From: Xylona heveae TC161
Taxonomy: Eukaryota; Ascomycota; Xylonomycetes; Xylonales; Xylonaceae
Assembly (NCBI RefSeq): GCF_001619985.1
Contig: NW_017264194.1
Coordinates: 1,607,511-1,671,510, forward strand
Direction: 5' to 3'
DNA: 64,000 nucleotides
The notes under the pieces were generated by a model. That model was not told the DNA's origin, ran no database searches, and saw only the letters and a list, made by a program, of their open reading frames with translations. Made by a program: the position numbers and the translations under genes. Below, piece after piece: positions 1 through 12,300 of this stretch. Numbering within the stretch: position 1 is the first letter of the stretch; each line of letters starts with the position of its first letter.

Positions 1-431
1 CTGCTGTGCGATAACAAACACATTTCTTAGAACTCACAGGGAGCATACAGTCACCTGTCGCTCCAGCAAATTCGAATTGCATATGAAATGGAATTCTCAA
101 TTGCCGCAGTACAAAGGTGTGCTGTGCGCACTACAATTAATCCGAATTGCATTGACAATTGTTATCTTTCGTTCCCTCAAGCTGAGAGAATACTGGTTGT
201 GCTTGACTCTTGACGGTTACTGGATTTTTTTTTCATAAGTCGAGTATAGTCTTTCTCCGAAAGATGCCCGTTTGATCTAAGCAGATGCGATGCAGTAATC
301 TATAAATCTATAAGTCTATTTCCAGATGCTGTTACCGTTCACCGTTCATCGTTCACCGCTGACCCTGAACCGCTGATGTCGAAGTTTCCATCGAGCATCA
401 TAAAAGCTAAAAGGGAACGCTTTAGTCTTAA

Positions 432-456
432 ATATGATATGATATGATATGATATG
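432..456. repeat. ATATG pentamer microsatellite, five copies
   Basis: Five perfect tandem ATATG units are read directly. Intergenic. Confidence 0.95.
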
Positions 457-632
457 AAACGGTAAAGCGTCATGTAATATGGACGGTTTAATATATAAAG
501 TCAACAAATACGAACCACTCCCTATCTATGTGTCTTAGAGGCATTCATGCAACAATAGGATGGAAAAGCAGAAAAACTAAGCCAGATATATTCACACCAT
601 CTTTTTTTATCCAACTTGCACACCTAGAGAGT

Positions 633-670
633 AAAAAAAAAAAAAGACAGCAATTTAAGGGGGGGGGGGG
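633..670. repeat. A13 run and G12 run close together
   Basis: A run of 13 A (633-645) is followed shortly by a run of 12 G (659-670). Both are homopolymers where length errors are likely. Confidence 0.9.
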
Positions 671-1316
671 AGGGGCACAGAAAGGCTCTCCCTCTCTCAT
701 TCATGCATCGCCCTATGGCGTGCGGAAAAGGAGGGGGAAAACCCGAAAGTCGAAAACAGAAAATAGAATGGATGGGGGGAGAGAGAGATATATATATAAT
801 ATCAAAGATTTGATGCTGTGATCATATTTGAAACTTTCTATCGTCAGAATAACCGGAGAGGTAAGATAAGTAAAAACGCAAGACACATAATGGTACACAT
901 TACGCTGCAATGCGAGCAGATGCTCAGCCAAGATATGCAAGACGCAAAAGCACCAATATGAGAAAGTAATATTCACAGGAGAAGGGAGAAGGAGAAAAAA
1001 TAAAATAAAAAGGAAAACAGAAGAGGAAAAAAGGAAGAAAAACTCCAGTCCGCCATTCTCCGGCAATGCTAACAAGTCTAAGACATCTAAAATGCCAACT
1101 CTATAAACTTTTTTCTATGTTTGGATGGTCATGCTGAAAGGAAATCAAGATATTTATATGTTTAAAGAAGTGAGAAAGATTTTGAGCGTCATGCAACAAT
1201 GTTCTTCGCTCCAATTGGCAGAACAAAGTTATGGTGCAGCAAGAAAAAAGCGGGGTAGATGGGAGAAAAAAAATTTGTTCAGGCGCCTGGTTGCATCACG
1301 GAGAGCAGAAGAATAC

Positions 1317-4300
1317 CTACAGACCTAGAGGGACATGTCCAACACCAGGCACTGCCGTAGAAGTGGTCTGGTCGCTGATAGGCTTGTAGATAAGCTTCAT
1401 ATCCAGGTTGAGGTCTTCAACACCGAAGCTGTCATCAATGTTACCAACCGAGCCAACTTCCTCACCGCGCGCAGCATGGTCGGACGCAACCCAACCCTTG
1501 ATCTTTTGCAGGAGACTCATCACCTGAGCCAGGCGCGTATCAGCAGGCACCTTCCAGTCAAGAGCACGGTAATTGCGAAGGATGATGCGTGCGAGCCAGT
1601 AGAAATGGACAGCATCGCGGCACAATCCTTGCCTCCATTGCCTCGGAGAGCCAACTGGATATTGAAGAGACAGATCCTCATCCCAGACTTGCTTCCACTT
1701 TTGGAGTGCCTGGTTCATGCTCTTGAGGAATTGCTGCCCGCCAGGAGATTGGGCACCCGTGGCGTATTCAATAGGTGTCTCGCGGCCACTCGTAGCAGCG
1801 CTACTAGAGGCGCTCATGCTGACCCAATCATTCTGCGGCATCGCCCTGGCAAGATTCACGTCAGACAAGCTCATCTCGCTCCAGCCAGCGAGGCCCAGGC
1901 CTTGAGAGATTTGCCTTTGACCTTGCCAGAGAAGAATGTGCAGAGCATGAATGAGAATGAACTTGGACAAGACATTCGTCGTGCGCGTCTGGAAGGCATA
2001 CACAGGGCTCATCAACGCCTTGAGAGCCTGGCTCATTTCAGGCTGCTGAATACGGCGACTGCCAGTGATGTTCCTGCCTTGGGCTGTCGAGCCGTGCAAC
2101 CCGAGAGCATCGGCACATTCGACAGCCGTCTTTGCCTCCCACGCAGCATCGTCCGCGGGCAATGGAAGCCGGATTTCAAAGGGGTTAAGTTGCGGCGGCA
2201 TGTTGAAGTAAATGGTCAGAGACGAGTCGATGAGGAAGCATGCATACATCAGCCGAGACCGCTTCTCCTGTTCCACCCAGGCAGACCAGTCCCAGTCTGC
2301 AGTGAACCGATCGATAGGCTGGCCGATCTGATGCAGAACGCTGTAGGCCGAGCTTCCCGGGCCCGCAGGATGCAAGAAGCCAGCATCGCGCACCATTGCG
2401 ACCAAAGTAGCAAGCGACTGTTTGGCAGCCTCCCGCTGAACCAGATCGCCGTGCCAGATACACATGCTCTGGAAGAGAAAGAGAGCCTGAAGTTCTTCAA
2501 ACGTAAAAGGACCATTATTGCGCGAACCGGCACGGATGGCGCCGCTACCTTTGGTGGTGGGGAATACGGTGGGGAAGTGTCGTTGAATGGCTGCGCGAGT
2601 GCGCTCCATGAGGAATTTGACATCGGCGCCACTGACCTTGTCCGAGTAGACGGCACCCAGACACAAAACGCCGAGAACTAAGCCGTTGAACGCTTCGACG
2701 ATGTTGAAGGTTGGCATATGCACAATGGGCCAATGCGTCTGGTAATTCGCGAAAAGCTGGACAAAGTGCTTGATGTTGTCGACGCTCAAGATGCGCCTCA
2801 GCACTCCGGTCGCCTGGTAATCATCTACAGATTGGTCTGCTCCTTCTGCTGAGAGGCAGAACCCAACAAGCCGATCAGCCTTTGCTTGCAAAGGATCATC
2901 CTGAGAAGTCTCAGGATTCCAATGTGGGAAAGTGCCTACTAGTGCTTCTGGCCCAACGCCCCCCGCCTGGTACAGGCCAGGAAAGGCGGAGTCGTGGTGT
3001 CCATCAGGGTGCCCATCAAAATGCCCATGAGCCATGCCTTGCTCAGGCTTCACATGCAAGTTTGCGTGCCCTCCAGAGGAATGGAAGAGCGGGTCCATGA
3101 AGCCGTCGTGGGAATTTCCGTGAAACATATTTGACCAGTCGAATTCATGCCCGGTACCGGAATGCGTGCCGTTGTACATATTGCTTCTGTGGTTGGCGTC
3201 CAAATTGAAGCCATGGTCAGGGGTATGGTGTCGATAGTCATAGCCGTGCGAGAAATGGCCCTGGTTGTTAGGCATGGCATAGGCTGGCATACCGTGGTCA
3301 AGGGTCGAATGATACGTTGACGGAATACCTGTCCCATGGGCTGCGTCAAAGCTAGCTCGATTTGAACCTGACGGGCCAGGACCAGTCAGACTTCGTTGAT
3401 CTCTACCGTCGCCGCTGTTGGGTCGCTTGATGCCATTAGCACTGCCATTCAAAGGAGCGAGAGCAGGGTGCGGCTCGTCCAGATATTTGTTTTGATTAGG
3501 GGCAGGCAAGGTCGAGGAGACCCCGCCGATTGGGGCAGGCAGGGAATTATCATGAAAGTCATCTGCTCCGTTCAAGTTGAATTCTGGATTCTCGGAGCCA
3601 GCTGGAGCCTGTTTATTCTGTCCAGGGAGGGTCTTCTTCAAATGTGCCTGTGAATGTGAGAGATGACTAGCACCAGTTGGATTTCCTCGTCGGAGCGAGC
3701 ACTTTTGAAAGTGACGCTTCAGGATATCGCTGCGCGAGAAGGTATCTTTGCAAAGAATGCACATGTACGGACGATCACCCGTGTCTGAGAGGCAAGGTCA
3801 GTGAGCAGGGGTCATGCTCAAGGGCAGAGAGAGACCAAAAAAAAAAAAAAACTTACGCCGGAGTAAATGCCTTTTAAGATGCTTTGCATGGAGGTAGGTC
3901 TTGTTGCAATGAGGGCAAGGGAATTTTCCATCCGCATCCTTGGCAGGGATTGTAGTATTCTTTCCTGAGGTAGGAGTGTTTCCACCCACTGCAGCAGCTC
4001 GTCCTGGAGCGCTCGGCAGTATGCCACGACGACCCTGAGAACCAACGACATGAGTAGGCTGTTGTTCGTGATCTGAGAGGACCGGAGTCTGCGGGAGCGA
4101 AGGCGACGGACTGTACTGGGAGGGCAACGTCAAAGGCCCCAGGCCACCGCTCGGCATCGGACGGAGGGGAACGGGCAGGCGGCCATGAGGCGGCGCAGGC
4201 GCGATAGGATGAGGTTGTGCGTGTGCCAAGGTAGCCGTCGAAGGGAGGGGCTGAGAGGTTTGATACGACGTGCTCGGTTGAAAGTAGGATCCTGTTCCCA

Positions 4301-4601
4301 TATCCCTCAGAGACGACGACGAACCCACATGAGGGAATTGACTCGACGGGGTGCCGGGAATGGAAACATTCGGAGACTGCGCTTCCCTGGGAGTGTGCGA
4401 AGCACTGCTCGCCGAACTACTGTAGACAGAACGAGCAAAGGAAAGAGCTGCACTCTGGGGTTGCAGCGGCGGCAGCGTATGAGCAGGCAAATGAGAATGC
4501 TGAAGAGGCTGTGACTGTAGCCCACTGAGCGAGGTCAACTGCGGCAAGTGGCCAGAGGACACAGACACATCAGACCCATTTGGAGGGAAATGAACGTCCA
4601 T
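1317..4601 (-). CDS. C2H2 zinc-finger transcription factor with fungal-specific regulatory domain
   Basis: Two exons, complement(1317-3784, 3857-4601), with a 72-bp GTAAGT...CAG intron; about 1070 residues. The intron splits the pair of C2H2 fingers. Joining gives FPCPHCNKTYLHAKHLKRH, a TGDRP linker, then CILCKDTFSRSDILKRH, which is two complete fingers, so the splice is well supported. The N-terminal 220 residues are rich in Ser, Pro and Gln, as in activation domains. Downstream comes a His/Gly/Asn-rich region, then from about residue 560 an alpha-helical domain with a HMPTFN motif, the signature of the fungal-specific transcription factor domain normally found beside Zn2Cys6 clusters. C2H2 plus this domain is a known ascomycete architecture. 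A nuclear DNA-binding regulator is expected; the target pathway cannot be told. The start is the first ATG in frame. Confidence 0.9.
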
Positions 4602-7600
4602 GATGACGGATTGGGCTTTTCAATGACTTGTCGAGTAGGATCGGATGGAAGGTCTTCGCTGTCACTGTCGAGAACAAAGTTTCGACGACGATGCAAAATT
4701 TCTTGCGGGCACCCGACCAGCAGGTTCCGATGGCGGAAAAGAGACTGCGACCCTCAAGCGGAGGGGGGCCAACGACGCAAACCGACGATGTAACAACACT
4801 TCAATTGTCGACGACGATATCCTCAAAGATGATTGAGTTCGAGAGGATTGTTTGTGCTGTTCGACGGTGGCCTGTTGACGCGTGGGGATGGAGAGGCGTC
4901 GCGAGCGATGTAATGGTCCCACCGAGAGCCGCGAGGTGGAGCACTTTTGGCACCTCCAGGCGAGTCAATCAACTTTAAGGAGGGTCCTTGCACCTCCCAC
5001 CTTTTCTCTGTCGTTGCGCAATGCAAAAGACAGACTAACCGTTCTTCTGGTGGACGGTGATATCGACAATGATGATGTTGGATGGTGGGGGAAAGTTAGA
5101 GGGGAACGTTGTTCTTGGATGACCTCGACGTGTCTTGGATTGTGTCTGCGCTGAGCGGAGCGAACGATTCAATGCTGCAAATTCCGGGGGTGGGCGGTGA
5201 GAAGGCAGTTTGAGGGCAACGGGCAAAAAAAAAAACGTCTTTAGGGCTTCTTTTTTTCTCCCTTTTGCCTCTTTTCGTCGTTTCTACTCTGACGGCCTTT
5301 CTCGCGGTCAGAAATGAGGAGGGTGAAGGACTACGGAAAAAAAGACACAGGCACCACGGAGAGATTGAGAATGAGCAAGAGGGCAAGCAGGCAAGAGGGA
5401 TAGAAGGGCGTGGGCGACGGTGGCACACTCGAATCGAGTCGATATGGCGCCGGTCATCTCGAGATGCTAAGGTTGCTCTCGTCCACCACCCTTAACTCGG
5501 AGGGGAATCCGAACGGAGGGAGATTGGGGGAAGGGTGTGGTGAGAATTACGGTATTTGCCCGGGTGTGCCTACGAGAAAAAGTACGTGCGCGGGCGATTT
5601 GAAAGCCAGAGCCAAAAGTATTTGGCAGTTCGTTCCTGTATGGTGGGAAGGCGTCAGGTTCCGCTGGGACGGAAAAACAGAGTATGACGCTGGTGTCAGG
5701 AACAGATTTGATCGTTAGTCAAGAGAACTGCGAGAGCGAGGAGCCTCGAACCCCAATGGGATTGGTGGTGCCGAAAAGGAGAATTTGGGAAGACAGACAG
5801 CGCGCCCATTTGGCTATCGGTTTCCGCCGGCAGCCCGTAAGGAGTAACGACGCATTATTCCGGCACAAGAGAGAGCTTTTTTTTTCTCTCTCCTTTCGCA
5901 TGGCACTCCAATTGGCAGCCGATGGCGACTGCTGCATCCAAGATTTTCCGATGGTCGGAGACGCCAATCAATTTGGTGACCCCCTTGAACATGGAGTTAA
6001 ACTTCATCGGTAACTCTTCAGGGCAACCGGCCAGCCACTATGGCCACATCAGCCTAGGTCGTGGCGAGCTACCACGACATGAAAGGTTGACTAGCACGGT
6101 CTGGTAGGGTTTCGATGGTTCTTCGGACATGCTGTCCCTGCAGACTGGAAGGTGCAGCGGGACGGCAACTTCATCCCAGTGTCCTCGCTTGATCAGATTA
6201 TCGCGCAACTGCTTGTGCCAAGACCTTAACTCCCACGACTTTGCAGCCTACGGAGTATAGTCCCGGCACCAAGAGATTTCCAAGTTGCATCGAATCCCCT
6301 CGTACCTTTTGGCTTCCGCCCGGCATTGCAAAGCCGTAGGTGGGAAAGGATCGGGAAGGATCAACATCGACCGACCCTGTCTCTAAAGTCACGAGGTACT
6401 AGGATCATCTCCCCCGTTGACAACGATCTGACCATGTTCGCTTTTTGTACAGACTTGGCCATGCATCAAACGCCTTGGACAGATTGTTACTTCCCTCTGC
6501 CATAACTGTCCTTTTTGCACACCATGCCACGCCACGCGATGCAAGAGACATTGCCATGTTGTTGCGACGTGTGTCAAAAGACCGATCGAGCATAGAATGG
6601 GAAATGACAGAAGAAGCTAAGAGCAACAGTCAAGCCGAGAATGCCTCCGATCGCATGTTTGTGCGGTAGGTGTGAGTGGTGGTAAGACCTTGTCGTGGCT
6701 GCTCTCACAGTCAAAAGGGAGGACTTCTTCCCAAGGCTCGGTTCGAACAAGACACGAATATGATTGGCTGGAAGTCTATGCGAAACTTTTTCGAAGGCCA
6801 TGTGACTTGTGGCTGTCCATGCCGATCTCTTCATCGAATCTTTTTTTCGGCATCGTCAATGAGCAAAATTGTTTTCCAGAGGATTTATCCCTTTCCTCGG
6901 CGAAACTCTTGTAAATTTTCGGCGATCGCTCCGATCAAACTCGGCCATAATTATGGGCTTGACATTCTTGCTGCCTGCTTGAAGATGAGCATCGCTTACA
7001 ACAAGAAGCAGCATTCGGTCTTCCTATTGCTGCGTGATGTGCTGTACGAATCTGGAGAAATGTCTGGACCACTAGCATTGAAATTCTCCGGGCACCCGTG
7101 GATTAGAGTGAAAATTCAACAGGGGACTCATCGCCCGAATTCCCGTCCGCCGGGGCCTCAATGGTTCACATAGATACGTTTCCTTTAGACCACCAGCCTA
7201 AGGAATGTAGATTCGTGCCGGTCGAAAGTAAAAGCGTCTTTGCTATTGGAAGAATTGAGGCACATCTTTTCACATCGATGATGCGATCACGTCCGAGAGT
7301 TTTCCGAGGGAAGGAAGACCCAGCTTAGGACGAGTTGCGTAGAAAGGCTCACATCTGCTCCCATGAAACAATATCACTCATCTTATCCTGTACAGGCTCA
7401 ATGAAGGAGCGCAACAGAAATAAATAATTCACGCATGCCACTCACCTTGAATTCGAATCTTTTCGAAAAGACAATAGGTAATTCCTTGAAGGAAGCTCGG
7501 AAGCACAACGAAGGTTGGCCGGATTGAACCGTAACGAAAAGGGCAGGAAAGAAATCATGCTGCATAAACGCCGCTGGTTCTAGAAGCCAATAATGATGCA

Positions 7601-9358
7601 GGCTCAGTGCTCGGTGTCCGACCCGTAGTTGCAGGGGAGCGTCAAATAACATCACTCATAATCAAAGTCCTATAGCGTATACAATAAGCTTGCTAAGTTA
7701 GTACGTAGTAGATTCACTCTCGTCCAGCACTAACTCTCAACTGTCTTGACCGTAGCGTTGTCTCCGCGGAACGTGCCAAGAAAACTCAAGCTGTCCCACA
7801 AAGGCAATTCTAATCAGGTGGGATAACCGCCGACTTCTGTGCAGTGCTGTAGCCTTCGCCTTCCTCTTCAAGAGCAGGAGGTGCAAAATGGCGCGCCTGG
7901 TCGCATGCTGGTTGAAGTATAAACGACTCGATCGGCATCCCGATTGATTCCAGTATAGAATATACGGTGATAGATTCCACCTTCTTTGATACCGTCATTG
8001 TCGTTTTGGTCCGAGTTATTCCATAGGTCCTGCGCTTCGAGCATGGACCAATCAAAACCCTGTCCCGCGCAATATGTTGGGAAGCCATGTCCGTCCTCAC
8101 TCCGTTTCTGAACGATGCATCGGATGTTCCAGGCTTGAAGCTTCTTTGGCCCATCTCCATGGGGTCGCGAGAGCCAGACACGCGCTGGGCAGAAGCACAT
8201 GAAGGTGTTCCCGTCTCAATTGCTTCATCCCCTCCTTCTTTTGGTAATCCTCTCCGCATCAAACAGGAAAATGCATGTCAACATGTCCCGTGCAGTAGTA
8301 GCAGAGGACGTTTATCGACCGGGATAGCTAGATTAAATCAATCATTGGCTCACGGATCCAGAGTGCCCTTCTGATTGTGCTAAGAATGTCACATCTATCG
8401 GCAATAAGCAATGATGGCAGCTGCAAGCATAAATTATCTGTTGACTCAATCCGGCACCTGCATCGGTCTCCTAATATTGGAGACTGTCAAATTTTGGTGA
8501 ATTTTTTTGCACTATAGTGCTGTGCAGCGCCTGTCTAAGGGTGACATGCTGGTAAGTAGATGATTGCTCGGTCAGACATTTGAATCTTCGCTGGAAACAG
8601 AAGGAGAGGCAAGAGACAACAACCTGACTTACTATATTTCAATTGAAGCGAAGAAATAATGCAGATATGTGGGTCAGACTACCCAGAAATCCAGATAAAT
8701 GTGCGGGCATCTCCACATTATTATCGTCTTGAAAGAGTCAGTTCGCACCTATCCTGGATTTGAAACGACCTAGTAATTTCTTTGTGGAGAGCTTGTGGGG
8801 AATTACTTGGACGACATTCTTAATTGCTATCCGAATAGCGTACATGAATCTGAATCTATATATTTACCCTCTGATGGATACAAGAGCTCTTCATATGGTC
8901 AATTTAATGCTTCCTTTGTCATTTTTATAGAGTCAGTATATTTTGTGCAATACAAATCGAATTATTCAGGCATTTAAGAGAATTATGCATGTGGGCTTGA
9001 ATTTATTTTCCCGGGAAGAAAAAAAAAAAAAAAAAAATAAGTGAAAATGACAATTGAGGAAATGTTTTTTTTGAAGCTGGCGCTTCAAAAATACTAGTGT
9101 GCATATAGTCTAGATTAAGTACGATAAATATTGCTAAATAACCCCATCATAGAAATTGCAAGTTTTTGGATAGAAGGAAAAAACAGAAAAAGGACAAATA
9201 AAAGGAAAATGGTTAGAAATTAATTCTGCCAATGCTGCGAAAGGCGGTGAGAATGCTGAGCCCAATGATTGGTTGAAGGCCGCACAACAACCGGACCAGG
9301 ACACGAGCATTGTCAACACTGAAGCCCTGGGAGCTCACCAACCCCGGGCCAAGTCAAT
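4602..9358. other. 4.7 kb gene-poor stretch between divergent transcription factor and ORC4
   Basis: No complete gene is recognised. The part next to 4602 probably holds the promoter and 5' leader of the transcription factor. Open frames here lack family motifs and splice continuity. One weak relic is listed separately (7810-8262). A TACGGAGTA palindrome lies at 6249-6257. The stretch 8780-9130 is strongly AT-rich with an A run near 9020-9038. Confidence 0.6.
7810..8262 (-). pseudogene. Possible fossil of a small secreted ribonuclease-like gene
   Basis: Fragments on the minus strand resemble small fungal secreted RNases of the N1/T1 fold (the fold shared with ribotoxins): a Cys-Ala-Gly segment, a DRVVYT segment and a Cys-Asp...His segment in plausible order, with a hydrophobic leader-like stretch before them. 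The copy looks broken, with about two or three breaks. Identification rests on short motifs read by eye and could be chance; it is offered only as a fossil candidate. Confidence 0.2.
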
Positions 9359-12300
9359 ATGGATGAATCTCCAAGGTCCAGCAAAAGGAGAAGGCTAAGC
9401 GCAGAAGAGAAATCTTTTGCGGGAGCATCTCCGCTGAGACCACATGGGAAAGCTAGAAATGACGACCAAATAAGGCCCGCTCCTGAAAACGTCGCTGAAC
9501 TAGAACAGATTACGAGGGCAATACCAGAGTCAAACGGCCACAGCGAGTATAAAGCGACTGAATCTAGGTCTAACGATGGAAACACTCAAATCGACACCAT
9601 TATTGTCACATCGCAACTTGAAAATGGCAACTCTGAGCCGGTGGAAACTACCCAAATTTCCGAAATAGCCCATGCACTGAACGGGACCAGTCAAGCCCAG
9701 GACTCTCCAGCAAAACGCAAGCGCGGACGACCACGAAAGCAACTGCAATCACAGACTTCGGCAGAAAATACAAGCCAAAAAGGAACTCCCAAGAACCGCA
9801 AGGGTCAGACTGATTCACGAAGTTCGCCTGTAAATGCCAGCCCACGCCTCTCTTTGGAGCAGGGGAGCAAGGACGTTACGTCGTCGAAATTTCCGGGACA
9901 AGATGCCGAACTAGAGAATGGAGATGTCGAAGTTTCAACGCCGTCGAGGCGCCGAGAAAAGCGCAAGGCTGCTGTGGCTGCTGCACGATCTTGGAACGAA
10001 TCCACCGAGAACCATAGGAACAATAGTGCTGAAGACCGAATATCTCCACATCCCAGCGAAGACGAGTCTGGGGGGGTGCATAACTACTCCGAGGAAATGT
10101 CAAAGCTACCCGCAAAAAAGCTGGTCGGGATTTTGACTCCTTCAAAGCGAAAGCACGGCACACCGAAGAAGATTGTTACATTCGGCAATGTGAACCAAGG
10201 AGACGCAGGCTTGGATTTGGGATTTAAAGACATCCCAAAGGAAACGAGGTCTACAGAGCAGCGACCTGTTGATGATGTAGCAAGTAATGATCGCCCAGCA
10301 CCTTCTCCAGCGAACTTGGACCCAAGCACAATTGGCACGCCGAAAAGAAAGCGTGGAAGACCACCGAAGCGAACGGGGGAGTCAATGCTTCCTTATGCAG
10401 ATGACCTGACGGTGAATGGAGTGGATTTAAGGGGCTATGACGGAATGGACCTTGATGTTGATGCAGAAAACAGCAGACTTGAGACTACCAGGTCCCTGTT
10501 TGAAGGCATAGAGGACCTCTCTGAGAAGCTTGATGTTCTCCAAAAAGTCCTCATGCAGAGGATCACTGGAAGGGGCGGTATGCGTGTGATTGGGCATGAA
10601 ACAGAGTATAGGAAAGTTCATCAGCTGGTCAAGCAGACTGTCGTCGCTGGCGAGGGCAACTCCATGCTTGTCATAGGCGCAAGGGGTACTGGAAAAACAG
10701 TCCTTGTTGAGTCGGTGATATCAAGTCTGAAACGCGAGCATGACGAAGAATTTCATGTTATTCGTCTAGACGGATTCTTCCAGACGGATGACCGGCTGGC
10801 TCTCAGGGAGATTTGGAGACAACTGGGTCGAGAAATGGATGAAGAAGAAGCAATGACAAAGGTCAGTCCTTTCAAAGCGTAACAATGTCTGGTTACTTTA
10901 TACTAACAAAACACGGCTGGAATAGTCGAGTAACTACGCAGATACTTTGTCTTCCTTTCTGGCGCTCTTATCTCATCCCTCTGAGCTGTCGGAGACGGAG
11001 GAAGCAGGCCAGACATCCAAGTCCGTTGTTTTCATCATCAACGAATTCGACCTCTTCGCCGCCCACCCGCGACAAACACTACTGTATAACCTTTTCGACA
11101 TTGCACAATCGAGAAAGGCGCCAATTGCAGTGATTGGTGCGACTACGCGCGTGGACATCATGGAGAGTTTGGAAAAGCGAGTCAAAAGTCGTTTTAGTCA
11201 CCGTTACGTGCATCTTTCTCCACCGCCAAACATTCCAGCCTTTTGGGAAATTTGCAGATATTTTCTATCCATTGAGCGGGACCAGTTGGATGAGCTTGAG
11301 CAGAATGATCGAGCCATACTTGATTCGCCAGGCGGGTTGAAATTGATTGAAGCGTGGAAAATGATGATGAATGTATGTAAGCGATATGCGCCACTTTATT
11401 CCTCCTTCTTGCTTGCATTTTGTTTTCCCATTTTCCATTCTCGCACATATATTCCAATCACCTCCTGTCATACCTAACCATCCCCACTCCCTTTCCTTTC
11501 CGCAACCAACGCTCCAACTGATACAATCTCCACAGGACTTGTATACAAACGATATCCACTTCCGCGCACACCTACATCGGATATTCTACCAATCAAAATC
11601 CATACGAGCATTTCTCAACAGCGCTCTCGTGCCAATATCCAGCATCACCACCTCCTCGCTCCCGGTGCGCGGCGTTGCCTTTATAGAGAATGACCTCTTA
11701 CCACCTGATTCCAAACTGCATCTCCTTCCCGGCCTGAGCGACCTCGCCTTGTCCATGCTCATCGCCGCGGCCCGCCTCGACGTCATCCTCGACACGGACG
11801 TATGCAACTTCAACATGGCCTACGACCAGTACTGCAGTCTTGCAGCAAAGGCAAAAGTCCAGTCCTTTACTACATCGTCTTACTCCTCTCTGGCAATGTC
11901 ACCGGGCGGCGGACTACGCACGGGAGCTGGGTCTGCTGCGTCCGACCATGGAACCCCATCGAGAGCCTCTCCCTACGGCACCCCATCTAGGTCTGGCTAT
12001 GGAACACCGTCTACGTCCGCCCCGACAACTCCCTCGAGGTCCAATACCAATACTACTACAACTATATCAACCGCCGGAGGCACCACCGTCAAGCTCTGGC
12101 CCCGCCATCTCGCCCTCGCGGCCTGGGAAACTCTGCTCGATGTCGAACTCCTCGTCCCTGCTTCCGCCTCTGTAGGCGCCCTGGCTGCCGTCGCGGGCCG
12201 CGCGGGCCGTATGGTCCGAGTCGATGTCGCGCTTGAGGAAATCGCGCCCAGTGTCCCCGGATTGACGGGCTTGTTGGCCAAGTGGTGCCGAGAGATTTAG
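9359..12300 (+). CDS. ORC4: Origin recognition complex subunit 4 (Orc4) with AT-hooks
   Basis: Three exons, 9359-10861, 10926-11372 and 11536-12300, about 904 residues. Introns are GTCAGT...TAG (64 bp, with an ACTAAC branch site) and GTATGT...CAG (163 bp), both phase 0. The AAA+ core has Walker A GARGTGKT at residues 440-447 and a Walker B-like IINEFDLF in exon 2, followed by GATTRVD and KRVKSRF segments typical of Orc4. The roughly 350-residue N-terminal tail is charged and carries two AT-hooks, KRKRGRPRK (119-127) and KRKRGRPPKR (329-338). The C-terminal winged-helix part is interrupted by a Ser/Thr/Gly-rich segment with GTPSR-like repeats. Orc4 is part of the six-subunit complex that marks replication origins and loads MCM. 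Convergent with CDC73. Length exceeds the human protein (436) mainly because of the tail. Confidence 0.93.

Larger units (their letters stand above)
1..1316. other. Gene-free flank downstream of the minus-strand transcription factor
   Basis: No convincing coding sequence is visible on either strand. The stretch is AT-rich and dominated by simple sequence: an ATATG pentamer array, an A run followed by a G run, and a purine-rich tract around 960-1045. It probably contains the 3' UTR of the transcription factor gene that ends at 1317. Confidence 0.6.

Noticed and set aside
1335-2681. Long plus-strand open frame of 448 codons
   Set aside because: It lies antisense to the transcription factor coding exon and has Arg/Leu/His-rich composition typical of a shadow frame.
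6676-7173. Plus-strand frame of 165 codons
   Set aside because: No family motif, no splice partner, unusual composition; not supported as a gene.
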